From assembly GCA_900543055.1 (NCBI GenBank), contig UQQI01000060.1, positions 1-7,808 of the forward strand: a DNA stretch of 7,808 bases, read 5' to 3'. The DNA comes from an uncultured Mollicutes bacterium. GTDB taxonomy: Bacteria; Bacillota_I; Bacilli_A; RF39; UBA660. Below the pieces are notes generated by a model. It did no database searches, had not been told where the DNA came from, and worked only from the letters and a program-made list of their open reading frames with translations. This document shows, one piece after another, positions 1 through 6,065 of this stretch. Numbering within the stretch: the first letter of the stretch is position 1; the number at the start of each line of letters is the position of its first letter. The position numbers and the translations under genes are program-made.

Positions 1-1
1 A

Positions 2-421
2 AAGAGTTTATTTAGTCAAATAGATGATTATAACGAAAATACTTTCTTTTATGAATTAAATCATTTTCCAATGTATATTTCTAATTCACTTAGACATTAT
101 ATTTTAAATAAATATGATATTAAAGATGATGTTAGTCTTATTAAGAAGTCACGAAATGTTCAATCTAAAAATAATTTATTTACTCCAGTTATTAAAATGA
201 AAGAGAATTATTTGTTTAATTATATTTTAAATATGACATATAATTCAAAAGATATTATATATGTTACCGGTAAATATAAAGGTTATATTATGATAAATGA
301 TAATGGTTATTATATAACTCTTTGTAAAGATAATAAGAATTATTATATTAATTTACATAATAGAGATTATTTTACTCGTGAGAAGTTAGAAAGTATACTA
401 AATAGTATTTCATTGAAATAA
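2..421 (+). CDS. C-terminal part of an unrecognised protein (5' end outside window)
   Basis: The reading frame is open from base 2 to the TAA at 419-421, giving 139 visible residues. The first ATG in frame is at 71, but no SD precedes it and the 23 codons upstream read as ordinary protein in the same codon style, so I treat the gene as cut by the window edge. I do not recognise the family. The visible part is rich in Asn, Tyr, Lys and Ile. Near the end it has a beta-like stretch (KGYIMINDNGYYITL and then NKNYYINL), followed by a short helix-like tail (TREKLESILNSI). There is no transmembrane segment. It is the first visible gene of a likely three-gene operon: its stop codon overlaps the AGGAG of the next gene. 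Its base composition (about 18-20% GC by eye) is lower than that of the right half of the window. Confidence 0.75.
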   Translation, partial: KSLFSQIDDYNENTFFYELNHFPMYISNSLRHYILNKYDIKDDVSLIKKSRNVQSKNNLFTPVIKMKENYLFNYILNMTYNSKDIIYVTGKYKGYIMINDNGYYITLCKDNKNYYINLHNRDYFTREKLESILNSISLK

Positions 422-430
422 GGAGTTTTT

Positions 431-1105
431 ATGAGAATAGAAAGTTTTAATTTGAGTAATTATATAATGTTTAAACTTAATAAAATAGATAATGAGTTTA
501 ATGAAGAAGAATTAAATAAGATAGATGAAGTAATAATTTCTTCTGAAGATAGTTTAGATGATGCTAGTTTATTTAATAATTTAAGTGATTTAACTATATG
601 TGATAAGTTTATAGAAAATAGTTTTTTTAAAATTTTATTTAATTTAAAGAATTTGAAAAGTATTAATTTTACAAGATGTGAATTTGAAAATGCTGATTTA
701 ATATCTTCTTTGAATGTAAGTAATCTTGATTTAGTTAATTGTAATATTAATAATTATAAGTTTATCTATATTATGAGTGATTTAGTTTCTTTAACTGTTG
801 TTAATGGAGAGATTGACTTTGATTTAATAAATAGACTTAAATTACTTAAATATTTAAATGTTAGTTATTCTGATATTAGTAATGATAGAGCGTATTTAAA
901 ATTGAACGATTTAGAAAAATTATATATTAATAATACATCTATAAGTAATTTTTCTTATTTAATTAATCTTATTAATTTAAAACTTCTTAGTGTTGATGAG
1001 AAACAATATAAGAATAATCTTGATGTAATTAATAAATTGAAAGAAAGAAATGTTGCTATTTTAAGTGAAGGTATTTTATCTTTTGAAGGTGATACTTATG
1101 AATAA
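431..1105 (+). CDS. Small leucine-rich-repeat protein, probably cytosolic
   Basis: The product is 224 residues. The ATG at 431 is set by AGGAG at 421-425, which overlaps the previous stop. From about residue 48 to 190 the sequence falls into roughly seven units of 21-23 residues with the spacing LxxLxxLxIxx(N/C). Examples are NLKNLKSINFTRCEF near residue 71, VSNLDLVNCNI near 96, LKLLKYLNVSYSDI near 136 and LNDLEKLYINNTSI near 158. This is the pattern of a leucine-rich-repeat solenoid, normally a protein-binding surface. The N-terminus (MRIESFNLSNY) is not a signal peptide, and there is no LPXTG motif or membrane segment, so it is not a typical surface internalin. Its last 8 bases overlap the start of the transglutaminase-like gene, so the two are probably translationally coupled and may act together. 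The partner and exact role are unknown. Confidence 0.8.
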   Translation: MRIESFNLSNYIMFKLNKIDNEFNEEELNKIDEVIISSEDSLDDASLFNNLSDLTICDKFIENSFFKILFNLKNLKSINFTRCEFENADLISSLNVSNLDLVNCNINNYKFIYIMSDLVSLTVVNGEIDFDLINRLKLLKYLNVSYSDISNDRAYLKLNDLEKLYINNTSISNFSYLINLINLKLLSVDEKQYKNNLDVINKLKERNVAILSEGILSFEGDTYE

Positions 1106-3209
1106 TAGAATAATTTCTTTTGGTGAAAATGATGTTGTTGATGTTGATAAGATTAATTCTTATGTTAGAAGTAATGGTTCTGTTACTCTAAAGTTTCCAA
1201 ATACTAAGAGTCTTAGTAGCGAGTTATTGAGAAGGTTAGATTATAATATTGATATTATAATTACTGGTCCATATGATGATTATAGGTTTAAAAAGAATGA
1301 AGGCAAATACTATAAAAGTGGTGTTAATATAAATCAGGATTTTTTAGAGTCTTCAACTTTTTCTAGGAATGAACTTGTAAAAATAATGGAGAAGATTGAG
1401 AGAATTGAATCTTATATTCCATCTAATTGGGATGATTTGACAAAGGTAATTTATATATATGATAAATTAAAAAAAGATATAATGTATGATCCTAAATATG
1501 AGAGTAAAACTTCAAAAGATATTAGAAGTCTTAGAGGTCTTGTTTCTTCTAAAACAGTATGTGCTGGTTACGCAGTTATTTTAAAAGAATTTTTAGATAG
1601 ACAAAATATAAGATGCCATTATATTAGTGGACTTGTTCCTGAAGGAAATAACAACTACGGTGGACATGCCTGGAATGTTGTGGAGATTGATGGCAAATTA
1701 TATCCATTTGATTTAACTTGGGAAAATACTGAATATAGAAAAGGGAATAATACTTCTTTTGATTATTTTGGACAAAATATTGAAAAGTTTAACCAATGTC
1801 ATATTCCATACAAGGACGAGAAAATGTATGGGTATCAAAATCATTTATCGACATTTAATATTAATGACATAAAAAGAGCATATTTACGTATTAATTCTGA
1901 GAGTGACTATGATCATTTAAATATTCGTGGAACAAAGGATGATGGCAGTAAGATTATTGTTTCACAAATAGGTGATGCTGTTATTAATGGAAAAAAAGTA
2001 TATAGATATTATTATGGTAAATTAAGTGATGATGGAACTGTTAAGGAACCACTTATATTATATGGCGAAGATAATTTAAATGCTTTAATAAAACTTACTA
2101 ATTTTCCTCCTGCAAATGATACAGAAACTGCAAGAAAAAATAGATATATTGCGAAGAAAAAAATTATTAATATATTGTTTTCGGATGATAATATAAGAGA
2201 TTCTCTTTCAAAGGGTACTTATTACGTTGGTGGTGTTAAAAAGAATACTAGCAATAAAATGAATCTTGTTGATAGTTATCAAGAAATAAGTAAACCAAAA
2301 GAACTTTGTTCTAGGTTATCGTATCCATCAAAGAGATATGTTAGAAGTAATGGAAGTAATGTTATTGTACAGCAAATGTATGATAAGCCTGTAGAGGTTA
2401 ATGGTCATAATGTAATGCAATATCATGTATTAGAAACTCTTAATGAATATGGCAAAACTGTAGTTAGAAAAAATACTATATATACAACATCTAATTTATT
2501 TAAAATTAATGATGAGTTTGTTATTAATAGATTATTAGATAGAGGTAGACTAAATGAAAAAAGTATGGAAGGTAATCCTTATGTTGGAGCAATTAGTAAT
2601 AATGGTACCATCCTTGAAAGAGAAGATTTAAATTCTTTCTTTAGAACTGACACTAATAAGAAAATAAATAAAATTCCTACCTTTGATGAGATGAAAAATA
2701 ATATTACAAAGTATGAATTGTTTACAGATTCAGATAATTTTGCTCCAGAAGACACTTCAAAATATAAAATTAGAGATAAAGAAACAGGTCAAATTATTCA
2801 TGATGCGAATATTAGAAAGCAAGTAATTTTTTCGTATATTTGGAAAGTATCTGCTGGTGTAAAAGTAGGATTTGATCCAAATGTTTCTATTGATTATGCG
2901 TTTAATGAAAATGCAAAAGAATTATATGAAAAAATGTGTAATAGTTTTAGAAAGAATATTTCTGAAAAAGGTATTATTGATACTGTTTCATTATTAAGAG
3001 AAGTTTTAGATAATAAAAATTATAAATATGATACTGAAATAATTATAAGATTATTTAGAACTCCATATCAAACACAATTAATAAATGATATGTTTGTAGA
3101 GGAATCTTGCAAGAGAGATATTTTAATGCAAGTTCCACAACCACTATATTCAGAAGGGTATGCTGGAAAGCTATTACATGGTAATGATGATACTAAATCA
3201 ATTGCATAG
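1098..3209 (+). CDS. Transglutaminase-like (Cys-His-Asp) protein with duplicated C-terminal domain
   Basis: The product is 703 residues. I chose the ATG at 1098 over the in-frame ATG at 1065 because GAAGGTG at 1085-1091 sits at the right distance; it overlaps the LRR gene by 8 bp. Residues about 110-215 match the transglutaminase-like/papain-fold core: Cys155 in TVCAGYAV, His190 in GGHAWNVV and Asp205 in PFDLTW form the expected catalytic triad. Family members are mostly cysteine proteases or amide-bond enzymes, and true cross-linking is rare in bacteria, so the reaction here is open. Residues about 270-502 hold two diverged copies of a 85-102-residue unit (listed separately). Residues about 510-703 look mostly helical and are not recognised. 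No signal peptide or TM segment is visible, so a cytosolic site is likely, which is less common for this fold in Gram-positives. It is the last gene before the terminator at 3211. Confidence 0.85.
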   Translation: MNNRIISFGENDVVDVDKINSYVRSNGSVTLKFPNTKSLSSELLRRLDYNIDIIITGPYDDYRFKKNEGKYYKSGVNINQDFLESSTFSRNELVKIMEKIERIESYIPSNWDDLTKVIYIYDKLKKDIMYDPKYESKTSKDIRSLRGLVSSKTVCAGYAVILKEFLDRQNIRCHYISGLVPEGNNNYGGHAWNVVEIDGKLYPFDLTWENTEYRKGNNTSFDYFGQNIEKFNQCHIPYKDEKMYGYQNHLSTFNINDIKRAYLRINSESDYDHLNIRGTKDDGSKIIVSQIGDAVINGKKVYRYYYGKLSDDGTVKEPLILYGEDNLNALIKLTNFPPANDTETARKNRYIAKKKIINILFSDDNIRDSLSKGTYYVGGVKKNTSNKMNLVDSYQEISKPKELCSRLSYPSKRYVRSNGSNVIVQQMYDKPVEVNGHNVMQYHVLETLNEYGKTVVRKNTIYTTSNLFKINDEFVINRLLDRGRLNEKSMEGNPYVGAISNNGTILEREDLNSFFRTDTNKKINKIPTFDEMKNNITKYELFTDSDNFAPEDTSKYKIRDKETGQIIHDANIRKQVIFSYIWKVSAGVKVGFDPNVSIDYAFNENAKELYEKMCNSFRKNISEKGIIDTVSLLREVLDNKNYKYDTEIIIRLFRTPYQTQLINDMFVEESCKRDILMQVPQPLYSEGYAGKLLHGNDDTKSIA
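1941..2603 (+). repeat. Two diverged copies of an unknown domain inside the transglutaminase-like protein
   Basis: Copy A covers residues 282-383 (bases 1941-2246) and copy B residues 418-502 (bases 2349-2603). They align by eye as DGSKIIVSQ...VINGKKVYRYY with NGSNVIVQQ...EVNGHNVMQYH. Each continues through a strand-like stretch ending Y...NL, then a helix (IINILFSDDNIRDS / VINRLLDRGRLNEK), and closes with GTYYVGGVKKN / GNPYVGAISNN. The order of elements is the same in both. The DNA copies are well diverged, so this is an old protein-level duplication and not a recent DNA repeat. The function is unknown. Confidence 0.6.
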
Positions 3210-3210
3210 A

Positions 3211-3240
3211 AAAAGAGATTATTTTTTAGTAATCTCTTTT
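3211..3240. terminator. Bidirectional intrinsic terminator between convergent genes
   Basis: A perfect 11-bp inverted repeat, AAAAGAGATTA (3211-3221) and TAATCTCTTTT (3230-3240), encloses an 8-nt loop. T-rich sequence follows the stem on both strands. It begins 1 bp after the TAG of the transglutaminase-like gene and ends 3 bp before the stop codon of the minus-strand repressor, so it is placed to end both transcripts. Confidence 0.85.
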
Positions 3241-3243
3241 ATT

Positions 3244-3828
3244 TTATTGTTTTATTGGTTTTAAAAAGTCTAGTGTTGGAATTAAATTTTCAAAATATTT
3301 TAAAATATTATCTTTATTGAAAGATGTTGGGTCTTTCATTTCTTCTAAACAAATGCTTAATAGACCACTTGCATAGAATAAGACAATTCTTTCCGTTGGA
3401 ATATTAGACTCATTAATATAATTTTCGTTAATATACTTTGTAACTGAATTAAGTATAGTATTAATCATCATATCGTGGGCTATTGAATTACTATTATTTT
3501 TTATAACAGATGAATAAATTGAAATGTTTTCTGTAATATGGGTTAATAATAAGTTAATAGTTTCTATGTAATATTCTCTTATAGAATGAATTTCTTTTTC
3601 TACTTTTATTTTTTCTTCTAATTCTTCTTTTAAATCTTCCATTAAAGATTGAAGCAATTCATATTTATCATTAAAGTGATCATAAAATGTTGAACGGTTA
3701 ATCATAGATTTATTACATATATCTGATACTTTTATTTCTTCAAAAGTTTGATCTTTCATTAATTCCATTAGACCTCTATAAAGATTAGCTTTTGTTTTTA
3801 CTACTCTTAAATCTTCTTTTTTCTTCAT
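3244..3828 (-). CDS. TetR/AcrR-family transcriptional repressor
   Basis: The product is 194 residues, a normal TetR length. I chose the ATG at 3828-3826 and not the in-frame TTG at 3834, because AGGTGA at 3840-3835 is six bases before the ATG but abuts the TTG. Residues about 10-53 are the N-terminal helix-turn-helix domain: the LYRGLMELM helix, then VSDICNKSMINRSTFYDHF (about 34-52), where the STFYDHF recognition helix is diagnostic. The C-terminal helices (about 70-190) form the ligand-binding and dimer half and resemble the TetR_C types that often accompany transporters. It is divergent from the MMPL operon across 178 bp containing repeated CTAC-N3-TGT sites. The inferred role is repression of its own gene and of the MMPL operon until a ligand binds. 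The inducer cannot be read from sequence. Confidence 0.9.
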   Translation of the reverse strand: MKKKEDLRVVKTKANLYRGLMELMKDQTFEEIKVSDICNKSMINRSTFYDHFNDKYELLQSLMEDLKEELEEKIKVEKEIHSIREYYIETINLLLTHITENISIYSSVIKNNSNSIAHDMMINTILNSVTKYINENYINESNIPTERIVLFYASGLLSICLEEMKDPTSFNKDNILKYFENLIPTLDFLKPIKQ

Positions 3829-3834
3829 TTCCAA

Positions 3835-3840
3835 TCACCT
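3835..3840 (-). promoter_or_regulatory. Ribosome binding site of the tetR-family gene (decides start)
   Basis: AGGTGA on the minus strand lies six bases before the ATG at 3828-3826. It sits inside or beside a perfect 8-bp palindrome, ACCTAGGT (3837-3844), and about where the predicted transcript begins. Confidence 0.65.
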
Positions 3841-3846
3841 AGGTTA

Positions 3847-3875
3847 ATTATAGACTGAAAAACTACTTTTGTAAA
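3847..3875 (-). promoter_or_regulatory. Sigma-A type promoter for the tetR-family gene
   Basis: On the minus strand a TTTACA -35 box (3875-3870) is separated by exactly 17 bp from a perfect TATAAT -10 box (3852-3847). Transcription should start near 3840, only about a dozen bases before the ATG, so the leader would be very short. A CTAC-N3-TGT motif (3863-3873) overlaps the -35 box and spacer, where a bound repressor would block polymerase. Confidence 0.7.
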
Positions 3876-3896
3876 GATATACCTACAAGTGTAGTT
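3861..3896. promoter_or_regulatory. Likely TetR-family operator region (two CTAC-N3-TGTA copies)
   Basis: Two copies of CTAC-N3-TGTA lie 20 bp apart at 3863-3873 and 3883-3893. The second is a near-perfect palindrome, CTACA-AG-TGTAG (3883-3894). The flanking sequences AACTACTTTTGTA (3861-3873) and TACAAGTGTAGTT (3884-3896) are also inverted repeats of each other at 11 of 13 positions. The first copy overlaps the repressor's own -35 box and spacer, and the second is just upstream of it. This is the expected size and symmetry for a TetR-family operator, but binding is inferred. Confidence 0.55.
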
Positions 3897-3916
3897 AAAA
3901 TAATATACAATAAATA

Positions 3917-3927
3917 AACATATGTAG
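3917..3927 (-). promoter_or_regulatory. Third CTAC-N3-TGT copy, possible operator for the MMPL operon
   Basis: Read on the minus strand, bases 3927-3917 give CTAC-ATA-TGTT, within AACCTACATATGTTTA (3930-3915). The core ACATATGT (3918-3925) is a perfect palindrome whose centre is 33 bp, about three helical turns, from the centre of ACAAGTGT (3885-3892) in the second copy. A further inverted repeat, TATGT...ACATA (3921-3936), overlaps it. Its position about 80 bp before the MMPL start suits control of that operon. Confidence 0.4.
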
Positions 3928-3993
3928 GTTAACATACAAATAATAAAAATAATATCTTAATTTTTTTTATTATTTGAATAAGAATATAAAGCG

Positions 3994-4000
3994 AGGAGGA
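3994..4000 (+). promoter_or_regulatory. Strong ribosome binding site of the MMPL gene (decides start)
   Basis: AGGAGGA lies six bases before the ATG at 4007. The same frame extends upstream to a TTG at 3974, but that extension would translate the SD itself, so the ATG is the real start. Confidence 0.85.
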
Positions 4001-4006
4001 AGAATT

Positions 4007-6064
4007 ATGAAAAAATTTGCTGATTGGATTTCAAAGAATAATATTCTAATTTTAATAGTTGGATTATTACTTTTGATACCAGCGATTATTGGGTATGTAA
4101 ATACAAGAATTAATTATGATATTTTAGTATACTTACCTAAAGAGTATGAGACTATTAAGGGTGAGAATATCTTAACTGATGAATATGGTATTGGCTCTTA
4201 CGCATTTGTTATTTCTGATATGTCAGATAACTATAAAGTATTACAACTTGAGAAAAAGATAAAAAAGATAGATGGAGTTAATAAAGTATTTAGTATTAGT
4301 GATGTAGTTGGAGTTAATATTCCAAAAGAAATGCTTCCTGATGAAGTTACTGATAAACTATATGATAAAGATACTAGTATAATAATGGTTACATTTGATG
4401 GTACTACGAGTGAAGATAAAACACTTAATGCAGTTGATGAATTAAGACATGTAGTAGATGCAAATAGTGTTAGTAGTATGTCAGCAATGGTACTTGATAC
4501 TAAAAATTTATCAGATCAAGAAATATTTGCATACATTGGAATTGCTATTCTTTTATGCATAGTAGTTTTAATGATTGCAACTAACAGTTATATTGTTCCA
4601 TTTTTCTTACTTGGAAATATTGGAATAGCTATTTTATATAATATGGGTTCTAATATTTTCTTAGGACAAATTAGTTATATTACTCAGGCAATAGCTGCAA
4701 TACTACAGCTTGGTGTAACAACAGACTTTTCAATTTTCTTATATCACAAGTATGAACTTGCTAAAAAGAGTGAAAAAGATAAAAAACGTGCAATGAGTAG
4801 TGCAATACAAGAAACATTTAAGAGTGTCATTGGTTCATCTCTTACAACATTTGCAGGGTTCTTAGCACTATGTACAATGGATTTAACACTTGGAACTGAT
4901 ATTGGCATTGTAATGGCAAAAGGAGTCTTATTTGGACTTGTTTGTGTACTTACAATATTCCCAGCACTATTACTTACATTTGATAAGTTAATAGAACATA
5001 CTAGTCACAAACCTGTAACACCACAATTTAAAGCATTACAAAAATTTTCTGTAAAACATTATATTGTTGTCTTTATATTATTTTTAATACTAATGATACC
5101 AGCAATTATTGGTAATAGTAATTATCAAGTTTATTATAAATTAGATGATTCACTTCCAAAGAATTTACCTTTTGCTGTTGCAAATAGTGATCTTGCTAAG
5201 AAGTTTGGAATTACTTCTCCTGAGATTGCAATTATTAGTAAAGATTTTAAAAACAGTGAAGTAGAAGACATGGTAGATGAACTTAAAAACATTGATGGTA
5301 TTGATATGGTACTTGCACCTAGTACTTTACTTGAGCCTGGTATGGAAGATTTATTACCGGATGAGGCTAAAGAAATTTTAGATAATGACAAATATCAACT
5401 TGTCATAATGAACTCTAAATACGAAATTGCAAGTGATGAGTTAAATAATCAAATTGATGTAGTTAATAAGACATTACACAAATATGATAAGAAGTCAATT
5501 CTTGCAGGAGAAGGACCTTTAATGAAAGATTTAGTTGTTACTGCAGATCATGACTTTAATATGGTAAATTATACATCTATTATTGTTATATTTATAATTA
5601 TGTTATTTGTACTTCAATCTATTGGATTACCTGTTATTTTAATATTTACAATTGAGTTTGCAATATTCCTTAATATGGCAGTTGCTTACTATATGGGGGT
5701 TAAACTTCCATTCATTGCAAGTATTGTAGTTGGCACTATTCAGTTAGGAGCAACAATAGATTATGCAATTTTAATGAGTACAACTTATTTAAATGAAAGA
5801 AAACTAAGTGATAAGCATAAAGCAATGACTAATACACTAAAAGTTACTGTTCCATCAATTATTACATCTGCATTATGTTTCTTTGCCGCAACTATAGGTG
5901 TTAGTTTATATACAAAGATTGATATGATTGGTTCTATTTGTACATTACTTGCTAGAGGATCAATTATTAGTATGTTAGTTGTAGTTATAATATTACCTGC
6001 ATTATTAATGATATTTGACAAGGTAATACTTGCTACTACTAGAATTAAGAAAGAGGGTAAATAA
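4007..6064 (+). CDS. MMPL-family (RND superfamily) membrane transporter
   Basis: The product is 685 residues with the classic duplicated RND layout. Each half has one TM helix, an outside loop of about 140-150 residues, then five TM helices. TM1 is near residue 11-30 and TM7 near 352-370; both end in IPAIIG, a visible trace of the duplication. Clusters TM2-6 and TM8-12 lie at about 172-330 and 521-672. Each half carries an acidic residue in its fourth TM: Asp240 in GVTTDFSIF and Asp585 in GATIDYAIL. These match the proton-relay positions of MmpL proteins, so proton-driven transport is likely. RND/MMPL proteins export lipids, drugs or other hydrophobic molecules; the substrate here is unknown. 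The loops are short compared with mycobacterial MmpL, closer to YdfJ-like Firmicute proteins. It is first in an operon with the heptad-repeat protein 1 bp downstream and opposite a TetR-type repressor. Confidence 0.9.
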   Translation: MKKFADWISKNNILILIVGLLLLIPAIIGYVNTRINYDILVYLPKEYETIKGENILTDEYGIGSYAFVISDMSDNYKVLQLEKKIKKIDGVNKVFSISDVVGVNIPKEMLPDEVTDKLYDKDTSIIMVTFDGTTSEDKTLNAVDELRHVVDANSVSSMSAMVLDTKNLSDQEIFAYIGIAILLCIVVLMIATNSYIVPFFLLGNIGIAILYNMGSNIFLGQISYITQAIAAILQLGVTTDFSIFLYHKYELAKKSEKDKKRAMSSAIQETFKSVIGSSLTTFAGFLALCTMDLTLGTDIGIVMAKGVLFGLVCVLTIFPALLLTFDKLIEHTSHKPVTPQFKALQKFSVKHYIVVFILFLILMIPAIIGNSNYQVYYKLDDSLPKNLPFAVANSDLAKKFGITSPEIAIISKDFKNSEVEDMVDELKNIDGIDMVLAPSTLLEPGMEDLLPDEAKEILDNDKYQLVIMNSKYEIASDELNNQIDVVNKTLHKYDKKSILAGEGPLMKDLVVTADHDFNMVNYTSIIVIFIIMLFVLQSIGLPVILIFTIEFAIFLNMAVAYYMGVKLPFIASIVVGTIQLGATIDYAILMSTTYLNERKLSDKHKAMTNTLKVTVPSIITSALCFFAATIGVSLYTKIDMIGSICTLLARGSIISMLVVVIILPALLMIFDKVILATTRIKKEGK

Positions 6065-6065
6065 T

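Noticed and set aside
71..421. A complete small gene starting at the ATG at 71
   Set aside because: The frame is open to the window edge and there is no SD before 71, so it is more likely the 3' end of a longer gene.
1065..1097. Earlier ATG start for the transglutaminase-like protein
   Set aside because: It has a poorer SD and would overlap the LRR gene by 41 bp; the ATG at 1098 has GAAGGTG at good spacing.
3829..3834. TTG start of the TetR-family gene, two codons earlier
   Set aside because: The SD would abut it with no spacer; the ATG at 3828 has a six-base spacer.
3929..3958. Promoter for the MMPL operon (TTAACA with TATCTT at 18 bp or TAATAT at 15 bp)
   Set aside because: Matches are weak, the spacing is off for the better -10, and AT-rich DNA gives many such pairs. 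A promoter must exist here, but I cannot place it.
5134..5391. Minus-strand open frame inside the MMPL gene
   Set aside because: It is Ser-rich antisense of a clear coding gene, with no SD or recognisable product.
5785..6021. Minus-strand open frame near the end of the MMPL gene
   Set aside because: It is antisense of TM helices, which yields hydrophobic pseudo-protein; it has no independent support.
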